Assembly (NCBI RefSeq): GCF_019139815.1
Contig: NZ_CP077079.1
Span: forward strand, 1,426,001-1,490,000
Length of the DNA: 64,000 nt
Source: Pseudomonas asgharzadehiana
Lineage (GTDB): Bacteria; Pseudomonadota; Gammaproteobacteria; Pseudomonadales; Pseudomonadaceae
Direction of reading: 5' to 3'
The position numbers and the translations under genes were made by a program. The notes beneath the pieces were generated by a model. That model saw only the letters and a program-made list of their open reading frames with translations. It was not told the origin of the DNA and made no database searches. Below, piece after piece: positions 42,623 to 51,497 of the stretch. Positions within the stretch are counted from its first letter, which is position 1; the number at the start of each line of letters is the position of its first letter.

Positions 42623-45168
42623 CTCCTTGCATTGATGCTGTACGGGCTGCCGCCGGCAACCTGGAAGACAGAGAGGTTGCCGAAATATTCGAGTTGTTGC
42701 GGGGGAGAGCCAAGGAACTGATGGCCAGGGAGGGCGCGCTGGGAATGGAGCAGGCCACGTTGCGAGCGGCGGACGAGCTGGGCAAGCAGGCCCAGCATGC
42801 GGCGTTGATCGAGAAACGCAATGCGCTGCTCAACTTGCGCCGCCGCGGCGAGATCGTTTCCTTTGTGCGCGGCAGCTTCGCCGATCGGCCAGACCTTGGC
42901 ATTGAATCGCTGTTGGTTGGGACCAACCTGTCCCGGCAGGGCTCTCGCATGTCTGTCGCCGCCGAGCAGAAAGCCCTGGGCGATGCCTATATCGGCGGAT
43001 TCATTCACGACCTTGAGCGCCAGGACCTGACTGGAATCCTGGCCAAGGGCGATTCAGATGTAGATATCGCCGATGCACTGTGGAAAATCGGCACGAGCCA
43101 AGACACCTCAAAGCTCAACGATCAGGTGGTAAGCATCGCCCGAGCCATCCAGAAGTACCAAGAGGCGGCGCGTATCGATGCGAACCGCGCCGGCGCCAAT
43201 ATCGGCAACTTGCCAGGCTACATAGCCCGCCAGAGCCATGACGGCGAGAAGATCGGATCTGCAGGTTTCGATAAGTGGCTTGAGGAAATTCAGCCGCGCC
43301 TGGACCCTCGAACTTTCGAGGATGTAACCAATCCCGCACAGTTCCTGCGTGGCGTCTATGACGGCCTGGTTTCGGGTGATCACCTCAAGGCGCCAGGCGA
43401 TAAACCCTCGAACGGCTTCAAGGGCCCGGCCAACATCGCCAAAAAGGTCAGTCAGGAACGGGTCCTGCACTTCAAGGACGGCGTTGCCTGGCACGAATAC
43501 AACACCATGTTTGGCACCGGAAACCTGCGCGAGTCCGTGCTGCGCGGCCTGGACATGGCTGGGCAGAACACCGGGATCATGCGCCGACTCGGAACCAATC
43601 CAGAAGCGAACCTGAACATGGCCATGGATATCCTGGCCGAGGATGTGCGCAAGTCGGGCGACCCGAAGGCGCTGACCAACTTCAATACCGCTCGCGGAAA
43701 CATGATCGCCAACCGCTTCGCCGAGGTTAGCGGGGCAACCCGGATACCAGGCAATGCTTGGGCCGCCAGGATTTCGGCCAACGTCCGGGCATGGCAATCA
43801 CTGTCAAAGCTTGGCGGCGCATTGCTGTCGAGCTTTGCTGACCTGCCGGTGGCCGCCAGTGAAATGCGGTACCAGGGCAAGAGCTTCCTGGGTTCACTTG
43901 GGGAAATGACCGCCGGACTGGCCAAGGGCCGTGGCAGCCTGGAGCAGCGTGAGATTCTTTCGAGTTTTGGGGTGTATGGGGATGCCATGCGCGGCGAGAT
44001 CATGCGGCGCTTTTCTGCCGATGACTCTGTGGGCGGGAAGATGTCGCGAGGGATGTCGCTGTTCTTCAAGTTGAACGGCCTATCCTGGTGGACCGACGCC
44101 AACAAGGCCAGCGCTGGCCTGATGATGGCGCACAACCTGGCGCAGAACAAAGGCAGGGCGTGGGGCGGCATGGACACTGGCCTGCGCCGCACGCTTGAGT
44201 TGTACGACCTCGATGCCGGCAAGTGGGATCTGTTGCGCGGGATGGATACCCGCATGGCTGATGGACGGGACTATATGACCACCGACGGCATTCCCGGCAT
44301 TCCTGATGAGCGCATCAGCGCATATCTCGCTGATCAGGGGCGAAAGGTGTCCGACGCGGCCGTTCGCGAAACCAGGGAAGGCCTGGAGCGCAGCCTGCGC
44401 GCCTATGTCAACGACCGGGTAAGTTATGCGGTGTTGGAGCCTGACGCCCGCACGCGCTCGATCATGAACCAAGGCACCCGGCCGGGTACGATCATGGGCG
44501 ACCTCAACCGGTTCATGACCCAGTTCAAGAGCTTCCCTGCTGCGTATATGCAGAAGACCCTGGGCCGGGAACTGTATGGCCGTGGATATGCGCCGACCCC
44601 GCTGGGGGAGGGCTATCGGGGCAGCAAGGATTTGATCGCCGCCCTGCGCAACGGTAATGGCGAGCGCCTGGCTATGGCTCAGTTGCTGCTGTGGACCACG
44701 GCATTTGGCTATCTGTCTATGTCTGCCAAGGATGCGGTCAAGGGCCGCCAGCCACGGCCAGCGGATGATCCCAAGACGTGGATTGCTGCGATGACCCAAG
44801 GCGGCGGGTTCGGGATCATGGGCGACTTCATGTTCGGCGAGGTCAGCCGCTTCGGCAACAAGCCGCTTGAAACTCTCGCCGGTCCAACGCTCGGCACCGC
44901 CGCGAACGTTATCGATCTGTGGGCCAAGGTCCGATCAGGTGATGACGCGGCATCGTCAGCGCTGCGTTTGGCCCAGAACAACACACCTTTTCTCAACCTG
45001 TTCTATACGCGCATCGCCATGGACCACCTGTTCCTGTGGTCGGTGCAGGAGGCCATGAACCCAGGGTCGCTACGCCGAACCGAGCAACGCATCCAGCAGG
45101 AAAACGGCCAGAAGTTCCTGGTCAAGCCTTCGCAAAGCTACCTCGACCCCCTGGGCATCGCCCGATAA
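42619..45168 (+). CDS. Large internal virion protein, gp16-like C-terminal part
   Basis: 849 residues from ATG 42619 (AAGGAA upstream). Helical; PGYIARQSHDGEKI near 200 and LNRFMTQFKSFPAAYMQKTL near 640 are typical of podoviral core/ejection proteins. A terminator follows 18 bp after its stop, closing the tail operon. Confidence 0.72.
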   Translation: MTPCIDAVRAAAGNLEDREVAEIFELLRGRAKELMAREGALGMEQATLRAADELGKQAQHAALIEKRNALLNLRRRGEIVSFVRGSFADRPDLGIESLLVGTNLSRQGSRMSVAAEQKALGDAYIGGFIHDLERQDLTGILAKGDSDVDIADALWKIGTSQDTSKLNDQVVSIARAIQKYQEAARIDANRAGANIGNLPGYIARQSHDGEKIGSAGFDKWLEEIQPRLDPRTFEDVTNPAQFLRGVYDGLVSGDHLKAPGDKPSNGFKGPANIAKKVSQERVLHFKDGVAWHEYNTMFGTGNLRESVLRGLDMAGQNTGIMRRLGTNPEANLNMAMDILAEDVRKSGDPKALTNFNTARGNMIANRFAEVSGATRIPGNAWAARISANVRAWQSLSKLGGALLSSFADLPVAASEMRYQGKSFLGSLGEMTAGLAKGRGSLEQREILSSFGVYGDAMRGEIMRRFSADDSVGGKMSRGMSLFFKLNGLSWWTDANKASAGLMMAHNLAQNKGRAWGGMDTGLRRTLELYDLDAGKWDLLRGMDTRMADGRDYMTTDGIPGIPDERISAYLADQGRKVSDAAVRETREGLERSLRAYVNDRVSYAVLEPDARTRSIMNQGTRPGTIMGDLNRFMTQFKSFPAAYMQKTLGRELYGRGYAPTPLGEGYRGSKDLIAALRNGNGERLAMAQLLLWTTAFGYLSMSAKDAVKGRQPRPADDPKTWIAAMTQGGGFGIMGDFMFGEVSRFGNKPLETLAGPTLGTAANVIDLWAKVRSGDDAASSALRLAQNNTPFLNLFYTRIAMDHLFLWSVQEAMNPGSLRRTEQRIQQENGQKFLVKPSQSYLDPLGIAR

Positions 45169-45185
45169 CCGAACACACCCCACCG

Positions 45186-45213
45186 AATCCCGCCATTGAG
45201 CGGGATTTTTTTT
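45186..45213 (+). terminator. Terminator before the tailspike gene
   Basis: AATCCCGC and GCGGGATT with a six-base loop, then eight T residues, only 25 bp before the tailspike start. Confidence 0.9.
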
Positions 45214-45237
45214 GCCCAGAGAAAAGGAGTCACAACC

Positions 45238-47391
45238 GTGACCGTCAACACAATCGACAGCATTGCCGAGTTTGATACCAACGGGGTTACCACCAATTTC
45301 CCGTTTTATTTCAAGTTCCTGGCAAATGAGGACCTGGTTGTCACCTATGTGAACCCGGCTGGCGTAAGCAGCACGCTGACCCTTGGGTCGCAGTACACCG
45401 TGAATGGGGCAGGCAACGATGCAGGTGGGAGCATCGTGACGACGTCCGCACTCGCCGGCCCCGGACAGCTTGTCGTTTCGCGCGAGATGCTCGCCTATCA
45501 GCAAACGTCGCTCAGAAACCAGGGCAAGTTCCTGGCAGAAACCCACGAGGACGTGTTCGATCGTCTGACCATGCTCTTCCAGCAGGGGCTTTCCATTGCC
45601 AAGCGCGCCTTGATGCGCAAGCCAGGCACTGATTACTTCGACGCCGAAAACCGCAACATTTCGAATCTGGCTGACCCTGTAGCACCGAAAGATGCCGTGA
45701 ACAAAGGCTGGCTGGCCACCTACCTTGAGGCGTTCACCGGCGCCATCGTTTCCACTGCCAGCATCCCGTACGACACCTTCACGCTGTTCGACTTCCTGCG
45801 CTTCTGGAATGCGCGTGCTGTTGACAGCATTGCCGAGCTTCGTCTGCTTTCGTCTGCAAGAAACCAGAAGGCTCACGTCTATGGCTACTATGACAAGGGC
45901 GATGGCGGCGGCGGGTATTACTACGTCGACACCACAGATACCACGTCTGCTGATAACGGTGGCACCGTCATCGTCGGCATCGATGGTGCGCGGTGGAAGT
46001 CCTCACGCACACGGGTTGTCACCCTGCGACAGTTCGGCGCGAAGGGTATTGGCACCGATGACACGGCAGCAATGCAGGCTGCTATCTACTCGGGTGCCAA
46101 AAAGGTCAAATATGGGTCGGGAACATATGGTGTAGGGGCCGCTGGGTTAACTGGCGTGGCAAGTCAGATTTGGGAGGGCGATGGTGATCTGGTTTGCATC
46201 CTAAAGATGCTAGTGCCGCCGACGCTGGACATGGTCTATATCCAGCAGAAAACTAATTTTGATATTTCCGGTATTTGCTTTGATGGCAACGGACAGTTAA
46301 CCGCCGGGGTTGGCCACTTCCCAAGTCTTCTGCCGTGCGTGCATATCTCAGAGTGCAGTCAGTTCAAAGTTGTGGATTGCAGATTTATTGGCTTTTACAA
46401 CATGGGCCTGCTAGCGAACGTAGTATCTAAAAGTTCGATTCGCGGAAATCATCTTGACCGTGGTGGCAATGATACTTTCATTAACCATGGCATCGGTGTT
46501 AGCGGTGAATCCTCGGACATGCGGATCGAGGGTAACCGGTGCTACTACTGCCAGATATCGGTCAACGCCATCAATACGATCATCGATGGGAACATCGTTA
46601 CTGGCTGGGGGTTCAGCGCTGGGATCAATACTCAGGCAACGTCGTCGTGCTACAACCTGACCATCACCAACAACATTTGCCACGACTCCAGGCAAGAGGC
46701 GGATGTATCTCCTTACTGGCCGCAGGGGATCGAAAACTGGGCGCCAAACTCGATCATCACGGGCAACATCTGCTACGGAAACTTCGGTGACGGAATTGGC
46801 AACGGCGGTAAGAACTGCCTCATCGCCAACAATATTTGCTACAACAACAGGTCGTACGGGATTTTCAACGCCTACCAAGATGCAACTTACAACGCTAGCG
46901 GGACGCTGGTGGTCAACAACAAGATGTACGACACCAGAGTCGGTGGGTTCCGTTACCAGCAGGGGGGTTATGCTGAGCAGCCAGGCGGCCTTACCGGAAT
47001 CATGTTCTCCGATAACCAGGCCACGAACAACATTGGGGCAAACGTTTTCAACTGCACCGACCGTGCAACCGCCGCCCAATACGATTGGATCCCGATCACG
47101 GTGTTTACAAACTCCTGGCTTGATTATGGTGGTGGCACTTTCAGCCCTGTCTCTTATTACAAAGATACAGATGGGATTGTGCATCTGAGGGGGGCTATAA
47201 AGTCAGGTACTGTAGCTGCTGCTGCGTTCCTGCTCCCCGCAGGATTCAGGCCTGCCGGCAACTCTTATTTCCCATGCGTATCCAACAACGCATTTGGGTT
47301 CTTCAATATCACCACTGGCGGTGGCGTGGTCCTTCAGGTAGGCAGCAATTCCTACGCGTCGCTCGATGGGATCTCATTCAGGGCTGCATGA
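45238..47391 (+). CDS. Tailspike / tail fibre with right-handed beta-helix
   Basis: 717 residues from GTG 45238 (AAGGAG upstream). An N-terminal T7-fibre-like virion-binding domain (FDTNGVTTNFPFYFKFL, then ALMRKPGTDYFDAENRNISN) is followed by a pectate-lyase-type beta-helix starting TLRQFGAKGIGTDDTAAMQA with repeated N-I-C/NG turns. A C-terminal beta domain (HLRGAIKSGTVAAAAFLLP) ends the protein. It probably binds and cleaves a surface polysaccharide. It lies after a terminator and differs in base use from the core tail genes, so it may have been exchanged. Confidence 0.87.
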   Translation: MTVNTIDSIAEFDTNGVTTNFPFYFKFLANEDLVVTYVNPAGVSSTLTLGSQYTVNGAGNDAGGSIVTTSALAGPGQLVVSREMLAYQQTSLRNQGKFLAETHEDVFDRLTMLFQQGLSIAKRALMRKPGTDYFDAENRNISNLADPVAPKDAVNKGWLATYLEAFTGAIVSTASIPYDTFTLFDFLRFWNARAVDSIAELRLLSSARNQKAHVYGYYDKGDGGGGYYYVDTTDTTSADNGGTVIVGIDGARWKSSRTRVVTLRQFGAKGIGTDDTAAMQAAIYSGAKKVKYGSGTYGVGAAGLTGVASQIWEGDGDLVCILKMLVPPTLDMVYIQQKTNFDISGICFDGNGQLTAGVGHFPSLLPCVHISECSQFKVVDCRFIGFYNMGLLANVVSKSSIRGNHLDRGGNDTFINHGIGVSGESSDMRIEGNRCYYCQISVNAINTIIDGNIVTGWGFSAGINTQATSSCYNLTITNNICHDSRQEADVSPYWPQGIENWAPNSIITGNICYGNFGDGIGNGGKNCLIANNICYNNRSYGIFNAYQDATYNASGTLVVNNKMYDTRVGGFRYQQGGYAEQPGGLTGIMFSDNQATNNIGANVFNCTDRATAAQYDWIPITVFTNSWLDYGGGTFSPVSYYKDTDGIVHLRGAIKSGTVAAAAFLLPAGFRPAGNSYFPCVSNNAFGFFNITTGGGVVLQVGSNSYASLDGISFRAA

Positions 47392-47403
47392 TTTGGGAGT
47401 GGT

Positions 47404-47430
47404 GTTCGCCGGCAGGAGGCCGGCTCTACC
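47404..47430. repeat. REP-like element after the tailspike gene
   Basis: GCCGGC-AGGAG-GCCGGC with TCTACC flank, like the common Pseudomonas REP hairpin. It lies 13 bp past the tailspike stop. Beyond it, to 47492, nothing recognisable. Confidence 0.6.
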
Positions 47431-47491
47431 CTCAGCAGGCGCTGATTCGTATTGAACTGCGTAATTCATTAACTCGTTCTAAAAATATTCG

Positions 47492-47755
47492 TCATATCAG
47501 AGGTGGAGGGCTTAGAGAGGCCCCTCCTTTCTGACTGGTTACCACCTTCGGGAATCTGCGGACTGCACGCTTCGTGGTGATCGTGCTTTCTACCCATGCC
47601 TCATACCCGCGTACGTCGATCAATACCCGGCCATCCGGAGCATTTCGCCAGACTAGGTTTTTAATCCAAGTCCCGTCAGCCATCTTGGCTCTAATTGCAG
47701 CTTCCGTGTATCCGCTCTCTGCCGAAAATTGCCTTACCGTCTTGTAATTGACCAT
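47492..47755 (-). CDS. Excisionase-like DNA-binding protein
   Basis: 87 residues from ATG 47755 (GGAG 8 nt upstream). MVNYKTVRQFSAESGYTEAA...WRNAPDGRVLIDVRGYEAWVE is the Pseudomonas phage excisionase-like pattern: winged HTH then DGR-x-x-ID. A plausible Xis for this prophage, at the opposite end from the integrase. Confidence 0.75.
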   Translation of the reverse strand: MVNYKTVRQFSAESGYTEAAIRAKMADGTWIKNLVWRNAPDGRVLIDVRGYEAWVESTITTKRAVRRFPKVVTSQKGGASLSPPPLI

Positions 47756-47769
47756 ATAGGTACTCCTGA

Positions 47770-48030
47770 TCAACGACCGATACTTTTCAAGGTAGGGGGC
47801 ACCTGCCGCTTCCTTCCCACTCTTATTGGCTTGGTTTGGATCTTGCCATCCCTGTAGTCGAGCAGGAACTGCATCACATCTGCTCTTAGCCAGCAATGCT
47901 TGATCCCCATTCTGAAGCCCTTGGGCAACCAAGAAGCTTGGCGGCGAATACCCTCTCTAACTGATACCTCAGTTCGGCCCAGGATTCGCGCCAGATCTGC
48001 AACGTAAATTACCTCGGATTCCTCGCTCAT
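47770..48030 (-). CDS. Small HTH protein
   Basis: 86 residues from ATG 48030 (GGAG upstream). IYVADLARILGRTEVSVREG is an AlpA/MerR-like HTH, with a basic tail. It lies 14 bp upstream of the excisionase-like gene on the same strand; probably regulates excision or nearby phage promoters. Confidence 0.68.
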   Translation of the reverse strand: MSEESEVIYVADLARILGRTEVSVREGIRRQASWLPKGFRMGIKHCWLRADVMQFLLDYRDGKIQTKPIRVGRKRQVPPTLKSIGR

Positions 48031-48050
48031 AAAGTTCTCCGGATTCTCGT

Positions 48051-48269
48051 TTATACGCTGGGGTTTTGCTTCAGTCGCGCTAGGCCCTGTTTGATGTGGC
48101 CTGCGTTCTCTCCGATGGTCTCCAGGGCGCCGCGGACATTCTCGTCTACGTGAGGGCCGCCATGGTTCGCGGTCCACATCGACAGCTCCATGATCGCTGC
48201 CTCCAGGGCGAGTTGGTTTTCGTAGATGCGTTCCAAGACATCAGGAAGAGAGTATTCGGGCGAGTGCAT
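48051..48269 (-). CDS. Small hypothetical acidic protein
   Basis: 72 residues from ATG 48269 (GGAG 8 nt upstream). Helical (LPDVLERIYENQLALEAAIM, ENVRGALETIGENAGHIKQG). First gene of the three-gene reverse operon that ends with the excisionase-like gene. Confidence 0.62.
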   Translation of the reverse strand: MHSPEYSLPDVLERIYENQLALEAAIMELSMWTANHGGPHVDENVRGALETIGENAGHIKQGLARLKQNPSV

Positions 48270-48344
48270 TGCTATGTCTCCATTCGATGGTGCGATGAGC
48301 GTAGCCCATCCAAAAGCGGGCGGGCTCGGCAAATTGCAGGCAAA

Positions 48345-48372
48345 GAAAAGCCCGCGATGGGGAGGGCGGGCT
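48345..48372 (-). terminator. Reverse-strand terminator of the DUF2388 gene
   Basis: AGCCCGC and GCGGGCT with a ten-base loop, A-run on the left (U-tract on the reverse strand), about 70 bp past the stop. Confidence 0.7.
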
Positions 48373-48441
48373 GAAAGAGTTTCATAAGGAGCTGGGGGAA
48401 CCATAGACCCTCTGCTGTGAAAAGAACGTGAATGGCCATGC

Positions 48442-48768
48442 TCAGTAGGTCGCTGCGATCGCCTTGGCGAGTTGCATATCGGACATGAGGGGAGCCCTAG
48501 ACCTCAATCGGTAGTGTCGGGATGCTTGCTCAAACTGTGCGCCGCGAATCTCGCCGTCCGAACCAATGAACGCCAGGGCGTCAGTCTTGGCGGACTTAAA
48601 ATACTCTGGAATTTCCGAGGTAATAGCCGTGGGCGCTGAGATGATCACCGCGGGCACTATGGTGGTGATCATTAGCGCGCCTTGGAACGGGTTGTTGTTT
48701 TCGGCTGCAATTGCCTGAGTGCTGCTTAGCACCATGGCGGCGATTGCCAGGTTCTTCCATGAGTCCAT
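48442..48768 (-). CDS. DUF2388-family secreted protein
   Basis: 108 residues from ATG 48768. Signal peptide (WKNLAIAAMVLSSTQAIAAE), then the DUF2388 pattern DALAFIGSDGEIRGAQFEQA and LMSDMQLAKAIAA. This family is common in Pseudomonas genomes, with no known function. Its presence in the accessory block may be passenger host DNA. Confidence 0.78.
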   Translation of the reverse strand: MDSWKNLAIAAMVLSSTQAIAAENNNPFQGALMITTIVPAVIISAPTAITSEIPEYFKSAKTDALAFIGSDGEIRGAQFEQASRHYRLRSRAPLMSDMQLAKAIAATY

Positions 48769-48835
48769 TCTTCGTTGCTTCCATTGCGTCCAGAGAGCAC
48801 CACAATAGCAGAGCAGGGCGCTTACCAGATACAAG

Positions 48836-48858
48836 AAGCCCGGCGCTGGGCCGGGCTT
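48836..48858 (-). terminator. Reverse-strand terminator of the DUF4411 operon
   Basis: AAGCCCGG and CCGGGCTT with a seven-base loop, directly after the DUF4411 stop. Confidence 0.65.
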
Positions 48859-48859
48859 A

Positions 48860-49336
48860 TTAGAAAGTGGCTTTAGATTGCTTAATGAAGCTTACAAAGT
48901 CGATCACGATCGTAGGAGGTTTTTTATATCCACATACAGCAGGTATCTTGTACTTGGACAGTAATTTCGGAAGGGTGAGCTGGGGGGATTCATTTGATAC
49001 AAGCGGCAGGCCCTTTATCTCAGCTGTTGCGATAATGATTAAATCATTTTCTCCTACACCAGCTCCGTATCGATTCCCATCGATTTCTAATAATGCTTTA
49101 AGTCTGGCTGCACATCGCAATATGGCTGTGTCAGGGTGGAGAATGCTTATATCCTCATCCTTCAGCCATTTACCGCACTCGGGTGTTTTAGCCGTTGTCT
49201 CGTCGAAAGCAACCAATGGCATCGAAATTGTGCCAAGGAATATTTGATTGCTGACCCAATTCCAAAGCTTTGGAAACTGCTCTTTAGGGTAATTGTCCCA
49301 AGCATATATCATTGATGAAGCATCAAATGCCCACAT
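48860..49336 (-). CDS. DUF4411 PIN-like protein, putative toxin
   Basis: 158 residues. WAFDASSMIYAWDNYPKEQF-type start (acidic residue at 5), an acidic VAFDETTAKTP, and GENDLIIIATAEIKGLPLVS give the PIN-nuclease layout of four acidic positions. Family DUF4411, predicted RNase toxin. Overlaps by 14 bp the gene for an Xre-metallopeptidase protein, its likely antitoxin. Confidence 0.8.
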   Translation of the reverse strand: MWAFDASSMIYAWDNYPKEQFPKLWNWVSNQIFLGTISMPLVAFDETTAKTPECGKWLKDEDISILHPDTAILRCAARLKALLEIDGNRYGAGVGENDLIIIATAEIKGLPLVSNESPQLTLPKLLSKYKIPAVCGYKKPPTIVIDFVSFIKQSKATF

Positions 49337-50468
49337 AGAATTCCTTAAGGCTATCTATATCCCTGATTTTAATTCCGTCTAAGTAGGTGCTGGCTTTCGC
49401 GAGACTGATATTTCTTGCATTAAGAGAGTCGAGTACCACCCGCACAAATCCATCGCCAAAAATGTGCTTTGGCTCTCGATGTCTAAATGCTCTATTACCG
49501 CTTTGGTCAAGCTCTGGCATTTTCAGGCGCGCGCGATAGCTCCTGTAAGCTTCGTATTCATCGTTTCGTATGAAACCTTCGTCGCGAAGACGTCGAATTA
49601 TAACCTCGCCGCTCACACCCCACGCTTTTCTCTGTGGCTCAAGCCAATCGTCAAAATCCTCTGCGTCATCTGGCTTGCTGCCTAACTCTATAAGGCGCAA
49701 AAAACTGTCTGGTACTAAAACTAACCCTGCGAATTCGTTGGCTTCTTTCTCATGACCGCTCGCATTATGAAAATCACCATCATCATCAATAGAGCTTTCA
49801 TTGTGCAGCAAAATGTGCCCAAGCTCGTGCATTAGAGTGAAGGTCTGAAGAGTCTCAACATACTGTTTTTTAACAAAAATAAGAGGGCATTCTTCGCTGT
49901 ATAAAGAGAACCCAAGAACTGGGTTTTCTTTAGCTATTTGCCACTGCCCGTGATACCCGTTACTTCTAAATACGAGTATTCCCTTCGCTTCTACAGCAGT
50001 GCGGTACTGCTCAAACGTAGAGTGCTTCTTTAAGCATAGCCACTCTCTTGTTGCATGAGCCGCTTCTTTGACATTTTCTGAAATTTCCGGAGGTGCAAAT
50101 CGAGCGATATCTTCATTTTCGATATCGCTTACCAGATCTAGATAAATATCTCTCTGCCGCTCAGCGCGTTCAATTAGATTGCGGAGCTTATTGTTAATAG
50201 TGGGCTTTTGATTTGCTATACTACGAAATGCGGCGGTATGGATTGTCACCGGATTAGCTTCACCTTCCTCCATGAAAAAGAGAACACCACGGCCAAAGTA
50301 GTCTGCGATTCTCTTCAGCTGGGCGAAAGATAGCCCTCGCTCCCCCTCTGCAGCCTTCGACAATGTGGCCTCAGCCACTCCAGTCTCCGAAGCAAGTGTT
50401 CGCAACGATATGCCGCTTTCCCGGCAGCACCAACCGATCCGTGCATGATTGAAATCTATTCGCTCCAT
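49323..50468 (-). CDS. Xre-ImmA/IrrE metallopeptidase, putative antitoxin/regulator
   Basis: 381 residues. N-terminal XRE HTH (ISLRTLASETGVAEATLSKA) is followed by an ImmA/IrrE-type zinc peptidase domain with MHELGHILLH (HExxH) near residue 215. In this class the protein both represses the operon and may be inactivated to release the toxin. First gene of the pair. AT-rich relative to the phage genes. Confidence 0.85.
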   Translation of the reverse strand: MERIDFNHARIGWCCRESGISLRTLASETGVAEATLSKAAEGERGLSFAQLKRIADYFGRGVLFFMEEGEANPVTIHTAAFRSIANQKPTINNKLRNLIERAERQRDIYLDLVSDIENEDIARFAPPEISENVKEAAHATREWLCLKKHSTFEQYRTAVEAKGILVFRSNGYHGQWQIAKENPVLGFSLYSEECPLIFVKKQYVETLQTFTLMHELGHILLHNESSIDDDGDFHNASGHEKEANEFAGLVLVPDSFLRLIELGSKPDDAEDFDDWLEPQRKAWGVSGEVIIRRLRDEGFIRNDEYEAYRSYRARLKMPELDQSGNRAFRHREPKHIFGDGFVRVVLDSLNARNISLAKASTYLDGIKIRDIDSLKEFYVGI

Positions 50469-50576
50469 TTGCCCATAACCCTCGGGTCAAGCTCCTGTAA
50501 ATCTTGAAGGGAGTGTACGGTTCCTGCTATCAACCGTCTAATTTAGTCGACCGCCGCCATTTCCATCTGACTCACA

Positions 50577-50795
50577 TCACCTGGGCACACCATATAAGTG
50601 ATTCAGCGCTACCAGCTCAACCACCGCCACGATGGTGCAGAGCACAACGAAGCCAGGGCTGAAGACCCGCTTGCGGCCGGACGAGCCCCAGCTAAGACCA
50701 GCTGCGTCGGAGTAACCGGGAATCATCATGAGGAAAGCCACGCAAGCAATGACCCCAACCTTGCTCCAGAAGCTCTGCTCTCGCCATGCAGTCAT
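50577..50795 (-). CDS. Small membrane protein, copy A
   Basis: 72 residues with two hydrophobic segments (VGVIACVAFLMMIPGY and GFVVLCTIVAVVELVALNHL) around a basic loop GRKRVFSP. A diverged copy lies at 54263-54475. Last of three tightly spaced reverse genes. No known function. Confidence 0.65.
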   Translation of the reverse strand: MTAWREQSFWSKVGVIACVAFLMMIPGYSDAAGLSWGSSGRKRVFSPGFVVLCTIVAVVELVALNHLYGVPR

Positions 50796-51025
50796 TTGCG
50801 GTATTCCGCAGCCCGACTTATCCGGCCGGCCTTCACTTCATCCGCATACCCCACCAGCCTGTCGGCTTCCTCATAAAGCGTACCTACCAATCCCATCAGG
50901 GCTATGGCGTCGGCATCGCTGAGCTTTTCTGCCAGCTTGCCCAGGTCGACACAGGATTGCTCGATGTTGAACGCTATCGCCTTGAGATCGCGGCGTAGCT
51001 GCTGGTTGGGTTTGGTGAGAGGCAT
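50792..51025 (-). CDS. Small hypothetical cytosolic protein
   Basis: 77 residues from ATG 51025. Helical, with LRRDLKAIAFNIEQSCVDLG and SDADAIALMGLVGTLYEEAD. It overlaps the membrane protein gene by 4 bp and follows the next gene by 2 bp. Confidence 0.6.
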   Translation of the reverse strand: MPLTKPNQQLRRDLKAIAFNIEQSCVDLGKLAEKLSDADAIALMGLVGTLYEEADRLVGYADEVKAGRISRAAEYRK

Positions 51026-51027
51026 GG

Positions 51028-51327
51028 TCAGGTATCTCGTTTCGTTCGGCCAGTCAAAATCCACTGCACGAGTCGGCCGGTTACCTTGTCATACAGGACT
51101 GACAAGAAAAGCCCAACTATCACAAGGTAGCTACCGTAAAAGACTGCCGGGTACTCCTTAACGCGATATTTATTCCAACTGATCACATCTAGCCACCGCT
51201 CAAAAAAGCGGTCCGGACTCAGGTAGCGCCCGCCCATATTGTAAAGACCAATAGATAGGATAATCAGTCCGACCAGCAACAGAACAATACCTATGCGCTT
51301 TGTGACGGTATTTGTGAACTCTGCCAC
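51028..51327 (-). CDS. Two-helix membrane protein
   Basis: 99 residues from GTG 51327, chosen for AGGAGG 5 nt upstream over earlier in-frame starts without one. Two transmembrane segments (IGIVLLLVGLIILSIGLY and FYGSYLVIVGLFLSVLY). Heads the three-gene reverse unit. Unknown function. Confidence 0.6.
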   Translation of the reverse strand: MAEFTNTVTKRIGIVLLLVGLIILSIGLYNMGGRYLSPDRFFERWLDVISWNKYRVKEYPAVFYGSYLVIVGLFLSVLYDKVTGRLVQWILTGRTKRDT

Positions 51328-51497
51328 GCTGGCCTCCTGTCTGCTGACCATGCCATACGGGATGGCCGGTCTCTGATCCATAAAATTACTGTAGCGCCTT
51401 CAAACACCAAGCGCACAGAATACTATGCCCGAAATAGTCGCGCTGGTAAGCACCGGCGCAAACGGCTTGAAGCCGCTAGTGCTGGAGGAGCGATACT

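Noticed and set aside
45238..47500. A diversity-generating retroelement, expected from the BPP-1-like virion module
   Set aside because: No reverse transcriptase and no template/variable repeat pair near the tailspike.
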